Assembly (NCBI GenBank): GCA_028280615.1
Contig: JANQLK010000057.1
Location: 168,798-232,797, forward strand
DNA length: 64,000 nucleotides
Source: Woeseiaceae bacterium
GTDB taxonomy: Bacteria; Pseudomonadota; Gammaproteobacteria; Steroidobacterales; Woeseiaceae
Direction: 5' to 3'
Position 1 is the stretch's first letter. Each line of letters opens with the position of its first letter. Of this stretch, positions 25,804 to 34,259 are shown in pieces. A program made the translations under genes and the position numbers. The notes beneath the pieces are model-generated. The model was not told the origin of the DNA and made no database searches. It saw only the letters and a program-made list of their open reading frames with translations.

Positions 25804-28441
25804 ACTCGATCCCGAGCGCTGGTCGCGCGCCGAGACGCTGTTCGCGGCCGCGTCCGAGCTCGACGGGCCGGAACGCGAACGCTTCCTGAACGAAAACGTC
25901 GCGGACGACCCCGAGCTCGGCAACTATGTGCGCGCACTGCTCGACAGCGACCAGGCCGGGGACGGGCCGGTGTCGGCCGCCGTCGCCAGCGTCGCCGGTG
26001 AGGCACTGACGCCGGACGACGGCATCGAGGGAGAATTGATCGGGCCATACCGTGTCGAGCGGCTGCTCGGCGCCGGCGGCATGGGCATGGTGTACCTGGC
26101 GCGCCGCGCCGACGACCAGTTCGATCAGCAGGTCGCGATCAAGCTCGGCCGGCACCGGCTCGTGGACCCCGAAACCGTGGACCGGCTGCGCGCCGAGCGC
26201 CAGATTCTCTCCGACCTTCAGCATCCGAACATCGCCCGGCTGTTCGACGGCGGAACGACGGCCGACGGTGTGCCGTATCTCGTCATGGAGTACATCGACG
26301 GCATTCGCCTCGACACCTATTGCGATCGCGAACGCCTGAGTATCGGCGAGCGGCTCGAGCTGTTCCGGACCATCTGCGCCGCGGTGCACTACGCGCACCA
26401 GAATCTCGTCGTGCATCGCGACATCAAGGCGACCAACATCCTCGTCGCGGCCGACGGCGTTCCGAAGCTGCTCGACTTCGGCATCGCCAAGCTCGTCGAT
26501 ACGGAAGGCGCCGCAACGGCCGGCCTGACGCGCGAGGGTGCCGTCGTGATGACGCCGGAGAACGCGGCGCCCGAGCAGGTCAGGGGCCAGACCGTCACGA
26601 CGGCGACCGACACCTATGCGCTCGGGCTGCTGCTGTACCGGCTGCTGGCCGGGTTGCCCGCGCTACCGATCGGCGACCTGGCGGCCGCGGCGTTCGCCAC
26701 GGTCATCTGCGAGACACCCGTCATCCCGCCGAGCAAACGGCTCGCGAGGCTCAACGATGCCGCGCGCAACGACGCCGCGCTTCGCGATGAGCTCCATACC
26801 ATCGGCTCCGATCGCGGGTCGACGAGCGAGCGTCTCGTACGGCGGCTTCGGGGCGACCTCGACACGATCGTACTGAACGCCCTGCGTAAGGAGCCGGACC
26901 GACGCTACCAGTCGGTCGCCGGAATGTCGCACGACGTCGAACTGCACATGCGCTCGATGCCCATCCGCGCGCGCGCGGATTCGTGGCGCTACCGCACCGG
27001 CAAGTTCATCCGGCGCCACTACGTCGCCGTCGGCGCGTCCGTCGCGGCCGCGCTCGTGCTGATCGGCTTCGCGATTACGGTCGCGGTGCAGAACCAGCGC
27101 ATACTCGCCGAGCGAGACCGTGCGCAGGAGGTGTCGAGCTTCCTGGAAGACGTGTTCACGGCGCCGGACCCGACGCGTGCGAACGGCGCCGAGATCACGG
27201 CGCGGGAACTGCTGGACGTCGGCGCCAACCGAATCCGTGGCGGCCTCGGCCGAAGTCCCGAAATCCAGTCCGACCTCATGGCGACGATGGGCCGCGTGTA
27301 CTTCAACCTCGGAATCTATGAATCGTCGGCCGAACTGCTCGAGCAGGCGCTGACACAGAAACTCGACCAGTACGCTGAGGGTCATGCACTCGTTGCGGCA
27401 GCCCAGAACGACCTTGCCAGAACGTTGATCTGGCGCGGCGAGTACACACGAGCCCAGGAGCTGTTGGCCAACGCGCTCTCGGCGAGCCGAAGTTCCCACG
27501 GTCCGCGATCCGCCGAGGTCGCGCACATTCTGGCAAATACTGCCGAGCTTCGCCTACAAACAGGCGAGCTGTTGCTCGCGGAGCAACATGCGATCGAGAG
27601 TATCGATATCTTTGCCGGTCTTGGGAGTGAATATAGCCTCGACCTCGCACGAACGAACGCGAAGCTCGCGCGCATCCTGCAAGTGCGCGGCGACCTGGAT
27701 CGCACCGAAACGTTGCTGCGCGATGCGATCGCCCTCGTCGAATCGATGGACGCCGCGCACGACACCGAGCTCGCCTACTACCAGCAGAACCTCGCCGTCC
27801 TTCTGCGCAGCCGCGGCGAGTTCGACGCCGCGGCCGAGGTGCTCGAGGAGGCGGTCGCGACGACCCGGCGCGTGTTCGGCGACTCGCACGACCTGCTGGC
27901 CGCGATCCTAATGGACCAGGGCACGCTGCTGCACCGGCAGGGCCGGCTCGAGGCGGCCGAAGCCGTCATGCGGGACGCGCTCGAACAGAACATCGACAGC
28001 CGCGGCCCGAGCCATCCCTTCGTCGGCGTGGATATGATCCTGCTCGGCATGCTGCTGCACGATCGCGGCGAGCATGCAGCTGCCCTGTCCATGCTGTCCG
28101 ACGCGCTGTCGATCTTCGAGGCGACGCCGGACCCCGAGAACCAGTACACGGCCTCGGCGCTGACCGAGCTCGGCGCCGTGCTGGCGAGCATGGGCCGGCT
28201 CGACGAGGCGCTGCCCGTACTCGAACGTGCGATCCGGATTCGCGAGCGGGACTACGTCGACGGCGACGCGCTCCTGGCCGCCACGCGAACCGAGTACGCC
28301 GACGTGCTCGGCCGGCTCGGCGAATTCGAACGCGCGGAGGAGATGCTCGAGGACTGCGTGGACGTGCTCGGCGGCCAGCCCGGGCGACGCGCGGACCGCG
28401 CGGAGGCTGCGCTCGCGCGGCTCAACCGCTCCCGCGAGTAG
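25784..28441 (+). CDS. Membrane Ser/Thr protein kinase with C-terminal TPR domain
   Basis: 885 residues. The kinase domain (about 87-360) has the Gly loop GAGGMGMVY, ATP-binding Lys120 in VAIKL, HRDIKATN with catalytic Asp213, DFGIAK at 231, and an activation loop ending MTPENAAPEQ. A single membrane segment follows at about 412-434 (VAVGASVAAALVLIGFAITV). The rest, about 430 residues, is helical TPR repeats (AEVLEEAVATTRRVFGDSHD and similar) and would be periplasmic. The N-terminal 80 residues match kinases paired with this sigma group. It probably senses a protein signal by the TPR part and phosphorylates the partner sigma factor or a regulator; the latter is inference. Confidence 0.92.
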   Translation: MNSKTLELDPERWSRAETLFAAASELDGPERERFLNENVADDPELGNYVRALLDSDQAGDGPVSAAVASVAGEALTPDDGIEGELIGPYRVERLLGAGGMGMVYLARRADDQFDQQVAIKLGRHRLVDPETVDRLRAERQILSDLQHPNIARLFDGGTTADGVPYLVMEYIDGIRLDTYCDRERLSIGERLELFRTICAAVHYAHQNLVVHRDIKATNILVAADGVPKLLDFGIAKLVDTEGAATAGLTREGAVVMTPENAAPEQVRGQTVTTATDTYALGLLLYRLLAGLPALPIGDLAAAAFATVICETPVIPPSKRLARLNDAARNDAALRDELHTIGSDRGSTSERLVRRLRGDLDTIVLNALRKEPDRRYQSVAGMSHDVELHMRSMPIRARADSWRYRTGKFIRRHYVAVGASVAAALVLIGFAITVAVQNQRILAERDRAQEVSSFLEDVFTAPDPTRANGAEITARELLDVGANRIRGGLGRSPEIQSDLMATMGRVYFNLGIYESSAELLEQALTQKLDQYAEGHALVAAAQNDLARTLIWRGEYTRAQELLANALSASRSSHGPRSAEVAHILANTAELRLQTGELLLAEQHAIESIDIFAGLGSEYSLDLARTNAKLARILQVRGDLDRTETLLRDAIALVESMDAAHDTELAYYQQNLAVLLRSRGEFDAAAEVLEEAVATTRRVFGDSHDLLAAILMDQGTLLHRQGRLEAAEAVMRDALEQNIDSRGPSHPFVGVDMILLGMLLHDRGEHAAALSMLSDALSIFEATPDPENQYTASALTELGAVLASMGRLDEALPVLERAIRIRERDYVDGDALLAATRTEYADVLGRLGEFERAEEMLEDCVDVLGGQPGRRADRAEAALARLNRSRE

Positions 28442-28514
28442 CGCTTCAGGCAATCGGGTTCGGGCCGCCGGAACCGGAAGCATCGGCCGAGACTGCTTGA
28501 AAACCCGGAAATCA

Positions 28515-28540
28515 TCGTAGGAGCGGCTTCCAGCCGCGAC
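28515..28540 (+). repeat. REP element, single copy
   Basis: GTAGGAGCGGCTTCCAGCCG core, with short palindrome GCGGCT/AGCCGC, preceded by ATC and followed by CGA. The identical element appears at 54161. It resembles REP elements of pseudomonads. It lies between the kinase and the minus-strand lipoprotein gene. Confidence 0.75.
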
Positions 28541-28572
28541 CAGAAGCGGTCACACAAGCAACTACATGCAGA

Positions 28573-29427
28573 TCATTCGAGCGTCGTCCATCGGAGCCTG
28601 ATTCCGGAATATTCGCTGCTGTATTGTCCCGACCGCACTGCAATGCCAAGCGACGGAACATAGTAGAACCGATTCTCTTCGGAATGAATACCAGTTGGGT
28701 TCTCGTAAAACGTAGTGACGGTGCTGATCACCTCGAACACGGATTCATCGCTTGTAAGACCTACCGAGTGTCCATTGACAGTTCGCGTCACTTCCCACAT
28801 CAGAGACTGACTTGACGGCTCTGCGGCTTTCCAATGGGATCGCACAACATCCACACTCATGGTCCGTCCCAGTTCCATCGGAAATAACTGCCCGGATATT
28901 GAGCTGATCTCGATGATGCGCGCGCCGCCGAAATCCGATTGCGGTGCATCGCTTTTCCATGTGCTGGAGGACGCGTTCCACGTTGCAAACGGCAATAATC
29001 CCGCCAACAGGCTGATTACGCGACCGGTCGATTTGTAGTCTCTCCATGCCCCGCCACCTGCCTGGTAATTTGTCGTTTCCTCCACCCACCCTTGGCCTAA
29101 ATGGACAAACTCTACCGTGCTCTCGCTCCATTCATCGCCATTCTCCCCTTGCGATTTTCCGAGCCTCGCAGTGACAGGAGGCGTGTTCAGAAAACTGGAG
29201 TGATTTAACAAGGTACTGATGACGTCAGCATCCAGCTTCCACTCTTCACCTACAAATTTACTGAGTGACTCATAGCTGAGCTTGGTTCGCTGTTCGTTCT
29301 CTGACATAGAGGGTTGTTGTTCTTCGTTTCGTTGACAGCTCGCAGATACCAGTATGATTGCCAGGCACGCCAGCTGAATACGAACCGGTTTCGAAGAACG
29401 ACGGTATTGCAACAACGATCGAATCAA
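28573..29427 (-). CDS. Predicted lipoprotein of unknown function
   Basis: 284 residues. A basic N-terminus (IRSLLQYRRSSKPVRIQ) and hydrophobic segment LACLAIILVSAS precede Cys31, a plausible but imperfect lipobox (Ser at -3). The mature part is beta-rich and Ser/Thr-rich, with WSESTVEFVHLGQGWVEETT and VSVDVVRSHWKA-like strands (read as MSVDVVRSHWKAAEPSSQSL). I recognise no family. The base composition is clearly lower in G+C than both neighbours and codon use is relaxed, suggesting recent acquisition. There is a REP element next to its 3' end. Confidence 0.6.
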   Translation of the reverse strand: MIRSLLQYRRSSKPVRIQLACLAIILVSASCQRNEEQQPSMSENEQRTKLSYESLSKFVGEEWKLDADVISTLLNHSSFLNTPPVTARLGKSQGENGDEWSESTVEFVHLGQGWVEETTNYQAGGGAWRDYKSTGRVISLLAGLLPFATWNASSSTWKSDAPQSDFGGARIIEISSISGQLFPMELGRTMSVDVVRSHWKAAEPSSQSLMWEVTRTVNGHSVGLTSDESVFEVISTVTTFYENPTGIHSEENRFYYVPSLGIAVRSGQYSSEYSGIRLRWTTLE

Positions 29428-29588
29428 GCCGACCTACCTTTGGCCAATACCATGCCGGCGCTGGAAACTTGCGATAGTCTGTTAGCCCCAGGGGAGGAGC
29501 CGGAGTCGAAAGTAGAGCAGTCGGTCAAAGATGTTACCGCGGAAATATGTGTGCGAATGTCAGCTGCTGGGATGAGCTGTCACTGGCG

Positions 29589-31697
29589 TCAGGGCATGCC
29601 TCGGGTCAGGAGCCGTGTCCCCGCGATTTCGCTGCGCAGAATCGCCGATACCTTGTCGGTCTGCATCGGCTGGCTGATCAGGTAGCCCTGCGCGAGGTCG
29701 CAGTTGCAGCTCTTCAGGAACTCGAGCTGGGTCAGCGTTTCCACGCCCTCGGCGGCCACTTCGATGTCGAGTCCCTGCGCCATCGCGATCGCCGCGCGTA
29801 CGATGCGCTGGTGCGAATCGTTGGACTCGACGTCCGCGATCAGCGACTGGTCGAGCACGAAGCTGTCGATGAAGCCCGAGTCGAGCGATTCGAAGGACAC
29901 GTCGCCCGTGCCGAAGTGGTCGAGCGACAGACGAACACCGAGTTTCCTCAAACCCTTGAGCGTTTCGATCTCGCCGCTCCGGCGGCGCCTGGCGTTGCCG
30001 TCACCGATCTCGAGCTCGATGCAGCCCGGGTCGAGCGCCGTGTCGTCGAGCGCCCTGGCGATGGCGTCGACGAGTCGGCGATGCGCGAGCTGCCGCGGCG
30101 ACACGTTGATCGAGATCGACAGGTCCGGCATCTCGAATTGCCGCTGCCAGGACGCGAGCTGCCGGCAGGCCGTGTCGATTACCCACTCACCGGCCGAATG
30201 AATCAGCCCGCTCGATTCGAGGATGGGGACGAAACGCGCGGGTGGCAGCAGGCCGAATCGCGGGTGCTGCCAGCGCAACAGCGCCTCGAGGCCGATCAGC
30301 CGTCCGGTCGCGAGGTCGATGCGCGGCTGGTAGTGCAGGACGAACTCGTTGCGAACCAGCGCGTGCCGAAGACCCACCTCGAGTTCCTCGCGCTGTTCGA
30401 GTTTCGAGTTGAGCGCATGCGAGTAGTACTGGAAGCGGCCGCCGCCGCGCTTGCCGGCCTCGCGCATTGCGATCTCGGCGGCCTTGACGAGCCGTTCGGC
30501 GTTGTTGCCCGAGTCAGGGCACAGCGCAATGCCGATGCTCGGCGTTGCGTAGACCTCGCTGCCGCCGACCTCGTAACGCTCCGAGAGCACCAGAAGGAGC
30601 TTCTGCGCCGCCGCGCCGGCGTTGTTCATCTCGCCGAAGTCTTCCAGGCAGACCACAAATTCGTCGCCGCCCCATCGGCCCGGCAGATCGCCGATACGAA
30701 GGTTGCGGCCGAGCCGCCTGGCGACCTGCCTCAGAACCTCGTCGCCGGCGTCGTGACCGAGCGTGTCGTTGACCGATTTGAAGCGGTCGATGTCGATGAA
30801 CAGCACGGCCAGCGGCATCGAGCGCCGCTCGCTACGGCCGATGGCTTTGCGCAGCTGGTCCAGGAATGCGCCGCGGTTCGGCAGCTCGGTCAACTCGTCG
30901 TACTGCGCGCGGTGCGCGAGTTCGTTGGTCAGCCGCTTGACGTCGGTGACGTCGCGGAACGTCACGACGCCGCCGACGAGTTCTCCGTCGCCATCGTAGA
31001 GTCCCTGGCCGTTCAGGCTCAGGAACGTGTCAGGCTGCTCCGGCGCGCGGTAGATCGCGACCTGGTCGGCGAACTTCTGGCCGTTCCTGGCCCTGACGAG
31101 CGGCAGGTCGCTCGCGTTGCGATAGCTCTCGCCCTGCTCGTCGATGCAGCAGAAGGTTTGCTCCCAGCTCGGGTCCGGCATGCGCCGCGCCTTGAGGCCC
31201 AGGATGGTCCGCGCCGCGGGGTTGATGTCGAGAATGTGGCCGGTCCGGTCGACCACGATCGCGCCGTCGTTGATGTTGTCGAGGATCGACAGCACCGTGA
31301 CGTCGGTCTCGGAGAGCCGCCGGGTGAGCCTGAAGCGGCGCACCACGTGGTCGAGAACCGCGTTCTGTTCCTCGACCGAGACGTCATCCACGCAGATGTA
31401 GGCGTCGGCGCCGGCACGCACGGCCTCGATGCCCTGGTGTTCCCTGGCCTTGTCGGTCAGCGCGACTACCGGTCGATCCGCGAGCGAGCGCAGGAACTCC
31501 GTCAGCGTGTGCCCGGCCCGGGCGGGCGATGGCCCGGCCTCGATCATGATCAGGTCGACGGCGGGCGGCAGATCGTCGCTCGCCTCCAGACGCTGCCAAC
31601 GCATGAGCATCGTGCAGCAGGGCAGCGATTCCAGTTCCTTGAGGTACTCGGGTGCGTATTCACCGCGTCCGAGATAGAGAATGGCATGCCCGGTCAT
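29589..31697 (-). CDS. Receiver-PAS-GGDEF-EAL protein with degenerate EAL domain
   Basis: 702 residues without membrane segments. Order: receiver-like N-terminal domain (about 1-125; LIMIEAGPSPARAGHTLTEF), PAS (about 135-255; ILDNINDGAIVVDRTGHILD), GGDEF (about 265-430; FIDIDRFKSVNDTLGHDAGD and canonical RWGGDEFVVCLED) and EAL (about 445-690). The EAL domain keeps GLEALLRWQHP, INVSPRQL, AAEGVET and QGY, but the second Asp of DDFGTG is His (LDHFGTGD), the Lys of LKIDRSF is Val (FVLDQSL), and ELEITE is ELEIGD. Phosphodiesterase activity is therefore doubtful, while diguanylate cyclase activity looks possible. It is divergent from the sigma factor gene at 31938. Confidence 0.92.
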   Translation of the reverse strand: MTGHAILYLGRGEYAPEYLKELESLPCCTMLMRWQRLEASDDLPPAVDLIMIEAGPSPARAGHTLTEFLRSLADRPVVALTDKAREHQGIEAVRAGADAYICVDDVSVEEQNAVLDHVVRRFRLTRRLSETDVTVLSILDNINDGAIVVDRTGHILDINPAARTILGLKARRMPDPSWEQTFCCIDEQGESYRNASDLPLVRARNGQKFADQVAIYRAPEQPDTFLSLNGQGLYDGDGELVGGVVTFRDVTDVKRLTNELAHRAQYDELTELPNRGAFLDQLRKAIGRSERRSMPLAVLFIDIDRFKSVNDTLGHDAGDEVLRQVARRLGRNLRIGDLPGRWGGDEFVVCLEDFGEMNNAGAAAQKLLLVLSERYEVGGSEVYATPSIGIALCPDSGNNAERLVKAAEIAMREAGKRGGGRFQYYSHALNSKLEQREELEVGLRHALVRNEFVLHYQPRIDLATGRLIGLEALLRWQHPRFGLLPPARFVPILESSGLIHSAGEWVIDTACRQLASWQRQFEMPDLSISINVSPRQLAHRRLVDAIARALDDTALDPGCIELEIGDGNARRRRSGEIETLKGLRKLGVRLSLDHFGTGDVSFESLDSGFIDSFVLDQSLIADVESNDSHQRIVRAAIAMAQGLDIEVAAEGVETLTQLEFLKSCNCDLAQGYLISQPMQTDKVSAILRSEIAGTRLLTRGMP

Positions 31698-31937
31698 AGC
31701 TTATTGCTTATTGGTATTGTTCCGAGTCCCCAGAGGTGGCCGGCGCATGACGGGCCGAAAGAATCATAACAGAATTGCAAGGCACTTGAGCCTGTCCGCG
31801 GCATATCGATCGGCGAACTCTGTCCCTGCCGGCAAGCTCGCGGATTTATGTTCGATCGACGCCAATCGCCGCCCGCCGGCTTAAACCCTCCCGCCCGGGA
31901 AGGCATCCAAGTTACGAGACATGAGGAGAAACGGCGT

Positions 31938-32540
31938 ATGCCCGCGCTTTTGACGGCGCAGGACAACGACTATAGTCAGTCGATGGTTGTCGCCCAGGAA
32001 CTCGCCAAAAGCGACGAAGCCCGCTTGATCGAAAGGGCAAGGCAGTCGGACACGCGCGCCTTCGAGCGTCTGTACCGGCTGCACGTCGACCGCGTGTACG
32101 GGCTGTGCCTGAGGATGACGGGCAATCGCAGCGAGGCCGACGACTGCGTTCAGGAAGCCTTCATCCAGGCTTGGAACAAACTCGACAAGTTCCGCGGTGA
32201 CAGCGCTTTCTCGACCTGGCTGCACCGGATCGCGGTCAACGCCGTGCTCGGCCGGATGCGCAAGTCGAAGCGCGAGCAGGATCGGATCAAGGCCGCGGCC
32301 GAGGTGTCGACGTCACCGGCCTCGATCGGCGACAGCGGTCATCTCCGCGACCTCTCGGAGGCCGTGGACCGGCTGCCCGAAGGCGCGCGGCACGTGTTCG
32401 TGCTGAATGCGATCTACGGATACAGCCACGAGGAGTCCGGCAACATGCTCGGAATCGCCGTAGGCACGAGCAAGGCGCAGCTTCATCGCGCAAGGCGACT
32501 GTTGAAAAAGCAACTCGAGAAGGAAGGATACGAACGATGA
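31938..32540 (+). CDS. RpoE-like ECF sigma factor
   Basis: 200 residues from ATG 31938 with AGGAG upstream; earlier in-frame starts lack ribosome sites. Region 2 shows FERLYRLHVDRVYGLCLRMT and EADDCVQEAFIQAWNKLDKF (DQEAFI-type core); region 4 is LPEGARHVFVLNAIYGYSHE then ESGNMLGIAVGTSKAQLHRA. A conventional envelope-stress-type ECF factor, unlike the kinase-linked one at 25246. It overlaps the next gene by ATGA. Confidence 0.92.
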   Translation: MPALLTAQDNDYSQSMVVAQELAKSDEARLIERARQSDTRAFERLYRLHVDRVYGLCLRMTGNRSEADDCVQEAFIQAWNKLDKFRGDSAFSTWLHRIAVNAVLGRMRKSKREQDRIKAAAEVSTSPASIGDSGHLRDLSEAVDRLPEGARHVFVLNAIYGYSHEESGNMLGIAVGTSKAQLHRARRLLKKQLEKEGYER

Positions 32541-33109
32541 GTACCGAGGACCGAGTGGACGATGCGATCATGAAGGATGCGAGGCGGCTCGCGGCCGGGA
32601 TCGCGCCCGAGCGCGACCTCTGGCCCGGCATCGAGGCGGCGATCGCGGCGGACCGACCCGAGCGCGGCGGTTCGACGCCCTGGTTCGCGCAGGCGGCCGC
32701 CGTGCTGCTGCTGGTCGGCGCATCGTCCGCACTGACCTGGCTGTTCACCAAGCAGGACACCGACGCCGTCAACGGAGCGCCCGTGGCGGCCGACGTCGAA
32801 CTCGACGCCGAGTTCGCAAGCTTCGGTGAAGACTACGCGCTCAGTGCAGGCTATGCGGATGCGCACACGAACCTCAGGGCCGATCTCGATTTCGAGCTCG
32901 ACCGGCTGCCGCCCGAGGCGCGCGCCTCCGTGGAGGAGAACCTCGCGATCATTCGCGCGGCAATCCGCGAGATCAACGCGGAGCTCGCGAGGGACCCCGA
33001 CAACCGGCTGCTGCAGGAACTGCTCCTCGAGACGTATCATGAGGAGCTCACGGTAATGCGTGACGTCGGCGGCCTGACGCGCGAAGTCATGTCGAGAAAC
33101 GATTTTTAG
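32537..33109 (+). CDS. Single-span membrane protein, probable anti-sigma factor
   Basis: 190 residues with ATGA overlap to the sigma gene. The cytoplasmic N-terminus contains ERDLWPGIEAAIAADRP, typical of anti-sigma proteins lacking a zinc motif, followed by a membrane helix (AQAAAVLLLVGASSALTWLF) and a periplasmic helical part (ADLDFELDRLPPEARASVEE) to the C-terminus. Position and topology argue for anti-sigma control of the upstream factor; the sequence alone is not diagnostic. Confidence 0.8.
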   Translation: MSTEDRVDDAIMKDARRLAAGIAPERDLWPGIEAAIAADRPERGGSTPWFAQAAAVLLLVGASSALTWLFTKQDTDAVNGAPVAADVELDAEFASFGEDYALSAGYADAHTNLRADLDFELDRLPPEARASVEENLAIIRAAIREINAELARDPDNRLLQELLLETYHEELTVMRDVGGLTREVMSRNDF

Positions 33110-33174
33110 CCCGCATCCGTCACCGAATTGCGGGATGATCGGGCAGAACGGCGCCAATTGAGAGAGCAACAGCT

Positions 33175-34056
33175 ATGAACAAGACCCTGATGAGCATTGC
33201 CGCGCTGCTGCTGGTTTCGGCGGCCGCTGCCGACGAGATCGACCAGACGCAGGACGCGGATCCCAACGGTCTGGTCAGCATCTACAACACGTCGGGATCG
33301 GTCGAGATCAGCGGCTGGGGACGCCGGCAAATCGAGGTGTCCGGCTCCGTCGGCGATGACGTCGAGGAATTCATCTTCGAGCGCAGCGGCCCGGTCACGA
33401 CGATCAAGGTCAACGTACCGAACTTGTCCTTCGGGCGCGTCGACGTGTCGAGCAATCTCGTCATCCGCGTGCCGCAGAAGAGCTCGCTCGACGTCGGCAC
33501 GGTCAGTGCCGACATCGACGTCGAGGGCGTGCACGGCGAGCAGGAACTGCAGGCGGTGAGCGGCGACATCCAGACCGAAGTCTTCGACAGCGACCTCAAG
33601 GCCGACACGGTCAGCGGCGACATCGACGTCGACGCGGAAGGCGAGAGCGAGGCCAGACTCGTGTCGGTGTCGGGCGACATCACGGTGCGCGGCTTGAACG
33701 GCGAGGTCAACGCCGAGGCCGTGAGCGGCGACATCGATATCCGCGACGGCAGCTTCGACGAGGTCAAGTCCGAAACCGTCAACGGCGACATCACCTGGGA
33801 GGGCGCGCTGCGTCAAAAGGGCCGGCTCGACATGGAGACCGTCAACGGCAGTGTCGACATCCAGTTCGTCGGCGACGTCGATGCGCGTTTTGACATCGAG
33901 ACCTTCAACGGCCGCATCAAGAACTGCTTCGGTCCGCAGCCTGAGCGGACGAGCAAGTACGCACCCGGCTGGGAGTTGCAGTTCACGGAAGGCGACGGGC
34001 TGGGCCGCGTGAACGTCGCGACGCTGAACGGCAGCCTGGATCTGTGTAAAGAATAG
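33175..34056 (+). CDS. DUF4097 beta-repeat exported protein
   Basis: 293 residues with a signal peptide (LMSIAALLLVSAAAADE). It is built from repeating beta strands, visible as VSGDIQTEV, VSGDIDVDA, VSGDITVRG, VSGDIDIRD, VNGDITWEG and VNGSVDIQF spaced about 20 residues apart, a DUF4097 (putative adhesin) solenoid. Such proteins often follow ECF sigma/anti-sigma pairs, as here after a 65-bp gap. Role unknown, probably periplasmic or cell surface. Tandem repeats and a terminator follow. Confidence 0.88.
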   Translation: MNKTLMSIAALLLVSAAAADEIDQTQDADPNGLVSIYNTSGSVEISGWGRRQIEVSGSVGDDVEEFIFERSGPVTTIKVNVPNLSFGRVDVSSNLVIRVPQKSSLDVGTVSADIDVEGVHGEQELQAVSGDIQTEVFDSDLKADTVSGDIDVDAEGESEARLVSVSGDITVRGLNGEVNAEAVSGDIDIRDGSFDEVKSETVNGDITWEGALRQKGRLDMETVNGSVDIQFVGDVDARFDIETFNGRIKNCFGPQPERTSKYAPGWELQFTEGDGLGRVNVATLNGSLDLCKE

Positions 34057-34122
34057 CCGGCCGGCAACGTCAGCCGGCAACGCCAGCCAGCCGGCCGGCA
34101 ACGCCAGCCGGCCTGCAACGCC
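34055..34122. repeat. Two tandem 34-bp units after the DUF4097 gene
   Basis: AGCCGGCCGGCAACG begins both units (34055 and 34089); CAGCCGGC recurs in each. Unit one overlaps the stop codon of the DUF4097 gene. GACGCCTGTCTT-like direct repeats continue to about 34145. Confidence 0.7.
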
Positions 34123-34155
34123 TGTCTTGGCGACGCCTGTCTTTGACAGAAGCCT

Positions 34156-34186
34156 CCCCGACGGCGGACCGCCGCCGGGGTGTTTT
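34156..34186 (+). terminator. Rho-independent terminator after the sigma/anti-sigma/DUF4097 operon
   Basis: Stem CCCCGACGGC paired with GCCGCCGGGG (one A-C mismatch, plus one more G-C pair) with a tiny loop, then TGTTTT. Confidence 0.75.
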
Positions 34187-34259
34187 CACGGCACCCTCGA
34201 TGTCGTCGCGCGGCCCGGATTTGATACCCTACAGGGCCCGATAACTGCCAGGGTCGCTC

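Noticed and set aside
29547..31769. Open frame of 740 residues on the plus strand opposite the GGDEF protein
   Set aside because: Shadow of the GGDEF-EAL gene; no motifs or start.
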